From the NCBI GenBank assembly GCA_963575745.1, contig CAUYUJ010011218.1, positions 1-24,101 of the forward strand: a DNA stretch of 24,101 bases, given 5' to 3'. The notes below the pieces were generated by a model. That model did not search any database. It was not told the DNA's origin and was given only the letters and a program-made list of their open reading frames with translations. The translations under genes and the position numbers were made by a program. This document shows positions 7,927 through 16,900 of this stretch, in pieces (the first letter of the stretch is position 1; every line of letters begins with the position of its first letter). The stretch is from Prorocentrum cordatum. Its lineage: Eukaryota > Sar > Dinophyceae > Prorocentrales > Prorocentraceae.

Positions 7927-10900
7927 AAGATATCGGGGACATCGGGCCCAGACTCAGAGACCCGCGCGGTGACGAGCCTACGCCCAACGACCCACACCCA
8001 TGGCTTTCGGCCATACGCACACGATCGCACCTAGCCTCCATCACACTACATAGCTATGTCCAAGCCGATGCGAGCCTGGGGGATGCCGCATCCGCTTCAA
8101 ACCACCAACGCTCTACTAGGGAGCCCCGACTCAAGAGGCGTAGCAGACGAACTACCTGCACTACCAGCTCCCTAGACGCCGCGTCTGTGGGCAAGGGTGG
8201 GGACCACCCACAGAACGGCGACATCAAGTCTGAGCGCTCCAAGCGCGGACCTGAGCGACTCCCTCAGGCCGCGAGCCCCACTGCCAGCGGGGTTCAGACA
8301 AGCAACCAGCACCGCGACAGGGTGAGACTGCAACAAGAGTGGGAGAGCTACTCGAGCAGTCCGACGCAGTGCCAACAGCGTGGACCAAGGCGACACCCCT
8401 TGGCCATGCCTGGTTCGACATGCCACTTCGCGGGAGCCGCGGCGGCCCATGCGGCGTCGCAGCCCAGGCAGCACAGCCATGCGAAGGAGGACCCAGGCAG
8501 CAGGTCGAGACTACCAGATCTATCACATCTGGAGGTCTCCCAGCGCCGGGTACTCGAGGAGCACCCCACGCTTGCAGTCGACGGAGCCTGGCTTGCCCGC
8601 CAACCTCTCGACCCCAGCCACCTGGGCTCGCAAGCAGACCACACGGCAAGCACAAAGACCCCTAGAGGGCTGGCTAGTCCACCAGCGACAGCCAAATTAA
8701 ATGCAGTTACCACGACACAACCAAGCACTGACTACAATCGACAGATACAGCATGGACCCATACAAGCCTACCAGCTAGAACAAATACAGGACACATACCT
8801 TGACAGCAAAAGCTACAGCCCTACATCAGCAGAACCGCACCTCAAAGACGCCACAGCTGTTGCAAGAGAAAGAAGAGTGGCGAGGCGCAAAAGATTACTA
8901 AGACAGGCACTCAGGGTGGAGATGCGACCAGACCTTGGAGTGCCGCTGATCAAGAACCCCTTCGAGGCGCTTGCGGACAGCAGCATCTGCGAGGACGAAG
9001 CACTGCCAGATAGCACTCAGCCCCCTGGAGCGGAACATCCTGAAGAGCAGGACTTGGGCTCCGCCAGCGAGTGCCCGAGTCGAGAGCGCAGCATCTGTCC
9101 GAGGTCGCGTACTACTTGGAGGGCAGCGCCTCGGTACACATCAGCAGGGCAGACTCCACGCTCTGACGAGTCCAAACAACACAACGTACCGACCAGGACC
9201 TACCCGCGTTGGCGTGTCAGCGCGGGGTCGCCTCACTCTGCAAGGCCGTCGACGGACGGACCTGCTCTCCCCGAGCAGCTGCGGGTTGACTCCCCCTTGC
9301 AGGTGCGAAGACGCGAGAGCATGCCTCCGACGGGAGGGTGGCCGATGCCTTGCTCTCGTGACAGCGATGTCGTGCTGGGGCGCTCAACCAGGTCCAACGA
9401 CGAGCAACCATCTACACTCCCGCCACCGACACCAGCCAAACCAAACCTAGACCCTCAGGAGCAACGCGCAGAGCCAGCACTACCTATCTTTCCACCACCG
9501 AACCCAACCGACCCTCATGGCGGCATATCTCATCGACTACGTGACAGCATGCTCCAAGCCCAATCACACGAGCTCCTGTTCAGTCAGGCCGTGCGGGCTG
9601 GATCGGACAACTTGAACGCCGATGAGAAGTGCTGCCAAAAGCCGCCGTCCCCACGGGAAAGGAGCACGACGCGGACGGGGACCAAGCCCTACAAGCCGAC
9701 CGACCACTTGGAGACCGAGCAACCACTCCCAGACGCAACGACTAATGCCAGACAGCACCCCCAGCCCCAGAGGGACGCACATCCCCGACGAGCAATGCTG
9801 CCGTTCAGGAGCTACCACGGAGCTAGCGGGCAGCCGACGGGGCGGCAACAACCCATCTCCGCACCACAACGACGTACAACCCCAGCCATGTACCCCTTCC
9901 GCATCCCAACTAGGCGGAGCACAACGGCGGAAGACGCCCGAGACAACCAACGCACTAGCCAACACACCAGCACTGACAGCGAGTACAGCGACGACTACCG
10001 GCGCTGCAAGCGCAGAAGGAGACGACGACAAAGAACTAGACCCGCAACACACGGGCAAGCGCACAAAACCGACCAGCGCAGAGACGGCAACAGCACGCAG
10101 CGACGCTTCCTCAACATCGGATCCCCACAGTTCCTACCGACGCAATTCCAGCAACACATCCAGAAGCTGACATGGCATTACGACCTCGAAGAGCACGACC
10201 TGCACGAGCATACCAGGCTGGCGGTGAAGCACCTTGCTCCCTCGAGACCTTTGTCGGCTGTGAAGCGGCACTACTACTTCACCGACGCGTCCTACCATGC
10301 CAAAGCACCGGGTACATCAGCATGGGCAGTGGTACACCTGAGAGAAGACGACCAGGGCATCGCCTACTACAGGCACATGTACTCCAACCACGCCCTGTCC
10401 GTTAGCGAGGAGATGGCCAACAACATCACCTCCAGCACCAGCCCCGAATTGGGAGCGCTACTCTGGGCAGGCATCGCATGCACACAGGAGGACGATGAGC
10501 AGGAAATCGTCATTATCGGAGACAACACCGCGGCTTTGGGAGCGGCAGCTGGAACATCGCGGATCAGATCGAGTAGGAACCGCCCTCTTGCGAGGTTTAC
10601 ACGCATATTATTCCAGCAGTTACAGCTCACAAAGGACATTAGCTTCGAGCACACTCATGCGCATCGAGACGCACCCTGGAATGAAGCAGCAGATATTCTA
10701 TCCAAATATGCAGCACTCCAACCAGCGCCACCACCACCTGCGGAAGAGCTAGTCGATATAGTACAGTATACCAGCACACTCGAATGGGCTTGGATGGCTA
10801 ATCCTGCGGGCAATGACCTACATGCGTACCCACCGTGGAGGCATGGACGGCTCGAGGAGCACGTCTCGCCCCAGCGGGCTGACGCAGACCACATCCCCGA

Positions 10901-11879
10901 CCTCACCGCAGACAGCTACAACAAGGGCACGCTGAAGCTCAACATCGCGCAGTACAACGCGCAGTCCATGGTGGGCGACTTCACCTCCACAGACCTGCAC
11001 CTGGACATCTCCAGTAAAGGGGCTCTAGTCAGAGCCCAGCTTTTGGACCACCATGTACACGTCGCGGGGCTGCAGGAGACACGCTGCAGAGAGGCCATAT
11101 GGACAGGACAAGGTTTTATCAACATCCAGAGCGATGCGCAGGACGGCAACTGGGGATGCGCACTACTACTCAACGTCGAGTTACCGCACGGGCAGCTCAA
11201 AGGGAAAGACCTGTACTTCAAGCAGTCCCAGCTGACAAAACTGTACTCGTCAGCCAGGATTCTCTTTGTCCGCGTGCAGGCTCCTTTGTTCCATCACGTC
11301 ATCGCCGTTGCTCATGCCCCGTACCAGAAGGCCAAGGACATCGACGGCTGGTGGGAGCACTTCAGGGAGCTGTGTGACACGTGGAAACCAGAGATCCTGC
11401 TCATCGACGCGAACGCCAAGCTAAGCCACAAGGACGGAGAGGACACTCAATGGTTGGGCCAGAAAGGTCCAAATCAGCAGACAGACAAGAATGGACACGA
11501 ATTCCACGAGTCTGTCGCCAGCTGCCATCTGCACGTCGTCAACACATACTACGGGAACAGCGACGATTACACGCACCACAAGGACGGGATCTCCAACCGC
11601 ATCGACTACGTCGCCATGGCTCCCTGCCTGTTCAAGTGCGTGGCGGCTTGCACTGTCTTGAGAGACTTTCAAAAGCCAACCGCCAAAAAGAAGAACGAGC
11701 ACAACAAGCAGAGGAGGAACTACGCCCAGAACGGCTACGACACGACCACAGACCACATGCCCGTGCTAGTTGAAGCTGTGGGCGAAATCATCGGGCGCCA
11801 CCGAAGTTCGAAGGGGAGCGACTGGATACTAACAAACTCAAGAACCCAGAGCGCATCACCGCATTCAAGCAGGACCTGA
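7857..11879 (+). CDS. LINE ORF2, first part: disordered region, RNase H, APE-type endonuclease
   Basis: The frame is open from 7800; translation probably enters at 7857 by -1 frameshift. The first ~780 residues (to about 10200) are Pro/Gln/Thr/Ser/Arg-rich and have no recognisable domain. An RNase H domain follows at about 10264-10716, with Asp in FTDAS (10281-10292), Glu in PELGALLWAG (10446), Asp in IIGDNTAALG (10521) and the final THAHRDAPWNEAADIL block, so all acidic catalytic positions are present. An exonuclease/endonuclease/phosphatase (APE) domain spans about 10930-11795: NIAQYNAQS, LQETR, LLIDANAKL (in place of the usual GDFN), RIDYV and TTDHMPVLVE. This domain nicks the target DNA in LINE integration; RNase H removes RNA from the hybrid. 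RNase H lies upstream of EN, which is not the usual order. The frame then goes off, and the protein continues one frame lower from about 11780-11805. Confidence 0.85.
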   Translation, partial: KKLIRSTQAGGQLAQTCAQTTTPEDIGDIGPRLRDPRGDEPTPNDPHPWLSAIRTRSHLASITLHSYVQADASLGDAASASNHQRSTREPRLKRRSRRTTCTTSSLDAASVGKGGDHPQNGDIKSERSKRGPERLPQAASPTASGVQTSNQHRDRVRLQQEWESYSSSPTQCQQRGPRRHPLAMPGSTCHFAGAAAAHAASQPRQHSHAKEDPGSRSRLPDLSHLEVSQRRVLEEHPTLAVDGAWLARQPLDPSHLGSQADHTASTKTPRGLASPPATAKLNAVTTTQPSTDYNRQIQHGPIQAYQLEQIQDTYLDSKSYSPTSAEPHLKDATAVARERRVARRKRLLRQALRVEMRPDLGVPLIKNPFEALADSSICEDEALPDSTQPPGAEHPEEQDLGSASECPSRERSICPRSRTTWRAAPRYTSAGQTPRSDESKQHNVPTRTYPRWRVSAGSPHSARPSTDGPALPEQLRVDSPLQVRRRESMPPTGGWPMPCSRDSDVVLGRSTRSNDEQPSTLPPPTPAKPNLDPQEQRAEPALPIFPPPNPTDPHGGISHRLRDSMLQAQSHELLFSQAVRAGSDNLNADEKCCQKPPSPRERSTTRTGTKPYKPTDHLETEQPLPDATTNARQHPQPQRDAHPRRAMLPFRSYHGASGQPTGRQQPISAPQRRTTPAMYPFRIPTRRSTTAEDARDNQRTSQHTSTDSEYSDDYRRCKRRRRRRQRTRPATHGQAHKTDQRRDGNSTQRRFLNIGSPQFLPTQFQQHIQKLTWHYDLEEHDLHEHTRLAVKHLAPSRPLSAVKRHYYFTDASYHAKAPGTSAWAVVHLREDDQGIAYYRHMYSNHALSVSEEMANNITSSTSPELGALLWAGIACTQEDDEQEIVIIGDNTAALGAAAGTSRIRSSRNRPLARFTRILFQQLQLTKDISFEHTHAHRDAPWNEAADILSKYAALQPAPPPPAEELVDIVQYTSTLEWAWMANPAGNDLHAYPPWRHGRLEEHVSPQRADADHIPDLTADSYNKGTLKLNIAQYNAQSMVGDFTSTDLHLDISSKGALVRAQLLDHHVHVAGLQETRCREAIWTGQGFINIQSDAQDGNWGCALLLNVELPHGQLKGKDLYFKQSQLTKLYSSARILFVRVQAPLFHHVIAVAHAPYQKAKDIDGWWEHFRELCDTWKPEILLIDANAKLSHKDGEDTQWLGQKGPNQQTDKNGHEFHESVASCHLHVVNTYYGNSDDYTHHKDGISNRIDYVAMAPCLFKCVAACTVLRDFQKPTAKKKNEHNKQRRNYAQNGYDTTTDHMPVLVEAVGEIIGRHRSSKGSDWILTNSRTQSASPHSSRT

Positions 11880-14800
11880 ACAACATCAGCTTACCACCGT
11901 GGAAGGCAGACGTCAACGACCATTACCACGAGACAGCGGGACTCCTTGTCGAGAAGACGAAGCAGCATTTCGGACGGGACCCGCTTACCCCTTGCAACGT
12001 CACAATCTCAGAGGCCAGCATGCGCCTATTGAGGCTGCGCAGATATGCTGAGAGCTCCACGCGGACCTACACGAACAACGGGGACCCAGCACCTCTAGAA
12101 GTTTTCCGCAAGAGGCTCTGCCACGAGGCGCCTGTCTATGCCCGTGTGGAAGATAGCTGGTACTGCTCTGTGGCAGCCCTGGTTGGAGCGTGCCAGCTCA
12201 GTCATGCCATCGGCTGCCTCGGCATCGCGCATGACGCTGCGAGGCTCTTCATCGACCACACCAAGGACACGTTCAGACACCAGCTGAGTACCGACCGCAA
12301 CCATTACTTTCACGAACTTGGCAGCAAATTGGCGGATAGCAGAACAGCAAGAGACGCCAGGACTGAGTGGCAGCTGACAAAGAAGATTCTGATCCACGGC
12401 GGCCGCAAACCAAAATACGTTAGCGCGCTGCCCACTATGCAGCAGCCCGACGGCACCGTCATGGGCAGCCAGGGCGAGATCAGCAGAGCCACCCTGCAGC
12501 ACTTCGCCAAGATCAAGTCAGCCGACATCAGGGACAGGTACGACCTGGCGGACCGCTACAATATCAGCCGTACCCACAGATCGCCACCCGACGAGGTCTC
12601 ACAGCACCTGCACATGACATTCAACGATCTGGTGGAGAGCTTTGCGGACGGCAAGAAGGGCCGAGCAGGAGGACCCGACGGCAATTTGGACGACATCCTC
12701 AAACTCGCACCCGAGGAGACGGCCCGCCACTGGTACCCAGTCGTCTTGAAGACGATACTGCGAGGCCGAGAACCGATCCAATTTAAAGCAGGTATTGCAG
12801 TGAAGCTGTACAAGGGTAGCGGCACGAGGGCCCTCCTGGAATATTACAGGTCGATCTTCCTCAACAACACCGTGGCCAAGCACTACCACAAGTGGCTCCG
12901 CGCAACTACGTTGAGGGTCTGCAGCAGCCTGCTGAGAGTCACCCAGCATGGCGGAATCCCGAAGAAGTCAGGCGCGTACTCCACCCATACTATCAAAGCG
13001 TTCTTCAGGATCTGCAGGCGGAGACGTCTCAGCGCAGTCGGCATCCTGTTGGATCTACGACAGGCCTTTTATTCAGTTATTCGAGAATTTGTGCTGGGAC
13101 GGGAAGGGGAGAAGCCTTGGCTCCTAAAGGTGATGGCAGGAGGCGCTCCACCTGAATGGCTCATGCCGGCCATCCAGCAGCTGATAGCGTCTCCAGGCTA
13201 CTTAGCACTCAACGATGTAGACGAGAACCTGCGTTTCCAGCTAGAGGAAGCACACGACACGACATTCTTCCAAGTGCGGGGAGAAGAGCTTTGCGCGGAG
13301 AGCCGCAAGGGCACACGCCCAGGCAACGGCCTGGCCGACCTCATCTTCAACATCAGCTTCGCGCACGCCCTGGGCCCACTGGAGCAGGAGCTACATTCAG
13401 GAGGGTACCTACTACAACTACCACCAGCGGGCGAACAAGCCATTGTCACGTCAGGCCAGCTCCAAGGGCTGGAAGGGACCCTGCCAGAAGTATCCTTCAT
13501 GGACGACGCGACATTCCTGTGCGCACTTAACGACAACACGAAAATCGAGAGCAGCATCTTCGACATACTGACCATCATTGCAAGGAGACTCAAGATCTTC
13601 GGGCATGACCTACACCCCAAGAAGACTAAAGCGTTGCTGCATATCGATGGGCACGCCAAACAGCATATCAAGGCGAAGATTTTCAAGACAAATCCCATCA
13701 CGCTGCTGCGCGAGGATGGTCAGCCGCCAACCAGCACTGAAGTGTCAACGGCGGAGGTCACGACCCAGGGACTCACATTGGGCAATATCGTGACAAGTGA
13801 TGGTGGGGAGGGGCCGAACCTTATGAGACGCATCATAGACCACAGATCCGCAGAGGGCCCCTTGAAGAAGTCCATCTTCCGCCTGCCGCACATCGACCTC
13901 AAGGCCAAGCTGCTGTACCTCACGGCCCTGGCGCAAAGCAAGCTGACCTATGACTGCGAAGTGTGGGGACCACTTACAGTACAGCAGAAGCAGATGCTGC
14001 AGAGCAGACACATGGCGAGCCTGCGGGCTGCCGCAAGACAACAGCGACACAGCGCGGGACATGTACATACCTTGGATGACGAAATATACTTGTTGTGCGA
14101 CGAAGTACCGATCCACATGTACCTGCGCCGACGGCGCCTGATGTACCTGGCCAGGATGGCGCATGCAGACACGCCCTTCCTCCACCGCCTCATCGACGAA
14201 CTTTGGGAGGATGAGAAGGCCTGGAATGCTCTTATCGTCGAAGATCTGGACTGGATAAGAAGTTTCCTACTAGACGACGAGGACATCGGCAGCGACATCA
14301 GGGGATTGTTACGATGGCTACGCACACAGCATGTGCGAGCCGCACAAGCCACGATCACCCGTGCGTGGCTCAGGTACAAAGCATGGCAGCACGACATATA
14401 TCGACATCGAGTTTGGCAAAGGCAGTTACACCGTCTTGCGCAAGAGTTTGGAATGACCACGCCCAACTTCGAGGGGCTGCCGCCCGCACAGCACTGTGGC
14501 TACATATGCTATGAGTGTGGCAAGATATTAAAAACTCGGGGAGCATGGAAGCGCCATCGCACCATGGAACACATCGGCTACGACCTTCCCGAATTGCTTG
14601 CCCGCTCGACTACTTGCCCTGGGTGCGGGAAGAACTTCATAACGAGATCCCGCATACTCAAGCACCTGAGAAGGTGCCCCAAATGCCTGGCGGTCCTCCA
14701 AGCAATCGAGGTCCCAATGGATTTGCAGGAGGCAGCCGAACGCCGAGAAGAAGAACGAGAAGCTGTGGCGGCGAGGAAGGCAATGGGGCATGGAGCTACA

Positions 14801-15015
14801 AAGGCGCTGGTGCCCGCCCAACAGGTCATACAGCTCAAGCTGGCCGACTACATAGAGCAGCACCAGCTCCAACTTTCGCCGGCCCCGCCTGCGGCAGCGG
14901 ACGTCCAAATAGCGACACCACCTGCAAACGTGTTCTCACCGTGCAGGCCCATGGTTACCACGGCTATGTTCTTGCTGCACCTTTTCTCGGGCAGACGTCG
15001 AATCGAGGATTTCCA
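11774..15015 (+). CDS. LINE ORF2, second part: reverse transcriptase, zinc fingers, start of MTase-like domain
   Basis: This part is open from 11774 and continues the first part after a frame change. A linker containing PPKFEGERLDTNKLKNPE leads into the RT. RT motifs seen are GRAGGPDGN, KLYKGSGTRALLEYYRSI, motif A ILLDLRQAFY, motif B KGTRPGNGLADLIFN, motif C SFMDD (the YxDD box, as FMDD), motif D-like LHPKKTKALL and LGNIVTSDGG, spread over about 12650-13800. SKLTYDCEVWG marks the region after the RT core. Two zinc fingers lie at about 14507-14686: C-x2-C-x12-H-x4-H (CYECGK...) and C-x2-C-x12-H-x3-C (CPGCGK...), probably nucleic acid binding. The methyltransferase-like domain begins with LLHLFSGRRRIEDF just before a T-rich tract at 15016, where the frame is lost. 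The open frame runs on through the tract to 15508, but only as Phe-rich translation of T runs. Confidence 0.85.
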
Positions 15016-15413
15016 GTACCACTTTTTTTTTTTTCTTTTTTTTTTTGTTTTTTTGTTTTTTTTTTCTTTTTTTTTGTTCAGTTCTTTTATTTTCTTTCGA
15101 TTATTTTCTTTTTTTCTGATTGTTCGTTCTTTTTTTCTTTTTTTTTTTATTTCGAGATATTATTTCTTTTTTTTTAGTTTTTTGATTCTTTTTTTCGAAG
15201 ATTTGTTTTTTTTCGCTTTTGTATTTTTTTTCCTTTTTTTTATTTTCTTTTGTTTCTTTTTTTCGTTTTTTTTTTTGTTTTTCTTGTTTTTTCTTTTTTT
15301 TTTTTTTTATATTTTCGTTTTTTTTTTTTTTTTTTTTTTTTTTATTGGTTTTTTCTTGTCGAGATTTTTGTTTTTTTTTGTCCTTTCTTTTTTCTTTGCT
15401 TTTTCGAGTTTTC

Positions 15414-15444
<31 letters not shown>

Positions 15445-15491
15445 GTCTTTTTTTTTTTTTTTCTTTTTTTTTTTTTATCTTGTTTTTCGAG
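15016..15491. repeat. T-rich tract interrupting ORF2 (insertion or intron-like)
   Basis: This is 476 bp of nearly pure T with scattered C, G and a few A. It contains repeated TCGA-centred words (TCGAGATTT, TCGAAGATTT, TCGAGATATT). It separates two halves of one conserved domain that lie in different frames. Removal of 15016-15491, which begins GT and ends AG, restores the reading frame exactly (476 leaves remainder 2 modulo 3) and joins EDFQ to FRVEMNIRE. It could be a slippage-expanded repeat, the poly(A) of an antisense retro-insert, an intron or an assembly artefact. Confidence 0.9.
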
Positions 15492-15492
15492 A

Positions 15493-16329
15493 TTTCGAGT
15501 CGAGATGAACATTCGGGAATGCAACTTGGTAGTACTATCGATCGACGTGCAGATAGACCCCGTCAAAGGAGACCTGACGAAGCCAGACGTCGTCGAGTTT
15601 TGGTGCGCAGCGATAAGACAGGGCAACATATTTGGTATTGTGGCGGGCCCGCCCTGCGAGACGTGGTGCTCATCGCGCTGGCATGCCGCCGAGGGGAAGG
15701 CACCACGACCACTACGTACACATGAAGCCCCCTGGGGCATACAAGCAGCTAGCCAAGCGGAGCATCAACAGATCGCACTAGCCAACGAGCTATACAGGAC
15801 AGCTTTACTACTCATCACCACGGGCCTGCAGTACAACGTTTCAGCCGTACTCGAGCATCCCGCCCCAGCCACCTGGTGCCCTCAAGCGCCTAGCAGCTGG
15901 CAGCGAGCAGAGACGCTCTGGCTCCTGGAGCAGACGGGCGTCGAACTTCACTACATAGACCAGTGCCAGTTCGGGCAGGACGCGAGAAAACCAACATGTC
16001 TGATGGCGGCACACCTCGGTGAACTCGCACAGGAGCTAAGGGCGGTACCTGGGGGACAGCTATGCCGACATACGGGACATGCCGGAGCTTACGGACGAGA
16101 TGGCCAAGGCGGCTGGAGGACCGCCCCCCTCAAAGAGTATCCATCAAGGCTGTGCAAGGCAATGGCTACCGCCTTCGCAGCTCACTGGGGGCAGCTTGCT
16201 GACGAAGAGGCAATGTGGGCCGAAACGGACGAATGCTACCACAGGTTCTACGCCCCCTTGGATTACTACATTGAGCCAGATCAGATCGGCCATGATTGTC
16301 ACAGGGCATGGGGCAACCATCGGCGCTAG
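15493..16329 (+). CDS. LINE ORF2, C-terminal cytosine-C5-methyltransferase-like domain
   Basis: This frame-1 segment continues the domain begun at LLHLFSGRRR upstream of the T-rich tract and ends at TAG 16327-16329. Motifs appear in the order of C5-DNA methyltransferases. LHLFSGRRR upstream stands for motif I (D-L-F-x-G), LVVLSIDV for II and KGDLTK for III. FGIVAGPPCETW (Cys at 15655-15657) stands for motif IV with its catalytic PC, SAVLEHP for VI (normally ENV), and CQFGQDARKPT for VIII. The C-terminal part has RTAPLKEYPSRLCKAMA. Differences from active enzymes are GRRR for the glycine-rich loop, PCE for PCQ and EHP for ENV, so SAM binding and catalysis are uncertain. I recall reports of C5-methyltransferase capture by Symbiodinium retrotransposons; whether this is the same family is unverified. 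Confidence 0.6.
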   Translation, partial: FRVEMNIRECNLVVLSIDVQIDPVKGDLTKPDVVEFWCAAIRQGNIFGIVAGPPCETWCSSRWHAAEGKAPRPLRTHEAPWGIQAASQAEHQQIALANELYRTALLLITTGLQYNVSAVLEHPAPATWCPQAPSSWQRAETLWLLEQTGVELHYIDQCQFGQDARKPTCLMAAHLGELAQELRAVPGGQLCRHTGHAGAYGRDGQGGWRTAPLKEYPSRLCKAMATAFAAHWGQLADEEAMWAETDECYHRFYAPLDYYIEPDQIGHDCHRAWGNHRR

Positions 16330-16603
16330 CAACTGGCACTGCAGCGGCTTATTTGGTGCAGTCAGTCGAGTCAAGCGCCCAGTATTATATACTTATGCCC
16401 CGCAAGGGAACACTGGTCTGCATTTTGGCGCAGACCACCGGCTTGCTACAGATTTTTGGGCAGCTGGCATCACAATATTGTATACAGAGTATTTCAGATT
16501 GGCAGCAGAAGGGTCAGCATCAGCGCACCTACTGCATGGCCCAATACCCCGTTGCTAACGGGTTACTGGTACGGCTGCGACCTGGACAACGATCGCGTGC
16601 CAT

Positions 16604-16682
16604 CTCGAGGGGGGGGGACCCGTAGCGCCCATACGGGTGGGCACGACCCCTCAATGGCGACGGAGCGTGCCCCCCCCTCGAG
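16604..16682 (+). other. Predicted three-way-junction RNA/DNA structure
   Basis: CTCGAGGGGGGG (16604-16615) pairs perfectly with CCCCCCCTCGAG (16671-16682). Inside, ACCCGTA (16618-16624) pairs with TACGGGT (16632-16638) across a 7-nt loop, and GCACG (16641-16645) pairs with CGTGC (16666-16670). The three stems close a junction with very few unpaired bases. All pairing is read directly from the sequence; function is unknown. Confidence 0.6.
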
Positions 16683-16772
16683 CACTTGCTGGATTTATCG
16701 GCTTTCCTAACATTGGCATTGTTTTCTATGATTATTTGGCCCTGGACAGGCATTACGGTGGGCTGCTTAAGT

Positions 16773-16900
16773 CCTGAGGAAGCCCCGAATGCGTGGGAAG
16801 ACCTCAGGCAGCGTCGCCAAGTTTTGCTATTGTTAGAACGCAAGACCTGGGGAAGCCCCGAATGCGAGGGAACACCCCAGGCACAAGTCGCCACGTTTTG
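16773..16900 (+). repeat. Imperfect tandem repeat, period 73 bp, two copies
   Basis: Copy one (16773-16826) and copy two (16846-16900) share GGAAGCCCCGAATGCG, a diverged middle and an ending GTCGCCA(A/C)GTTTTG. The starts are 73 bp apart. They lie downstream of the LINE stop codon, as 3'-UTR repeats of LINEs often do. Confidence 0.8.

Larger units (their letters stand above)
5602..16900 (+). mobile_element. LINE (non-LTR) retrotransposon with RNase H-EN-RT-zinc finger-MTase-like order
   Basis: The element comprises ORF1 (coiled coil), ORF2 and a 3' region. ORF2 carries RNase H, an APE endonuclease, a reverse transcriptase, zinc fingers and a methyltransferase-like domain. There are no long terminal repeats, integrase or protease, and the APE endonuclease plus RT identify it as non-LTR. 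The 5' border lies in or before the polypurine tract at 5613-5977. The 3' border is not visible; I placed it after the 73-bp-period repeat. ORF1 and ORF2 are linked by a -1 frameshift site. ORF2 has one apparent frameshift near 11.78 kb and a T-rich interruption at 15.0-15.5 kb. Other disruption is slight, so the copy seems relatively young compared with the minus-strand LINE. Family placement needs an RT phylogeny. Confidence 0.85.
16330..16900 (+). other. 3' non-coding region of the plus-strand LINE
   Basis: No open frame of interest follows the ORF2 stop. The region contains an AT-richer stretch (about 16380-16520), a strong inverted repeat with nested hairpins (16604-16682) and a two-copy 73-bp-period repeat. 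LINE 3' UTRs commonly carry structures recognised by the RT during target-primed reverse transcription; assignment to the 3' UTR here is inferred from position. No poly(A) tail or target-site duplication was recognised. Confidence 0.5.

Noticed and set aside
14990-15508. Phe-rich C-terminus of the RT-bearing open frame as a membrane segment
   Set aside because: It is translation of the T-rich tract; the conserved domain resumes in another frame after it.
16770-16800. CTGAGGA followed by GAA, resembling a hammerhead ribozyme core
   Set aside because: No stem II can form between the two parts and GAAT replaces GAAA; the second repeat copy loses CTGAGGA.
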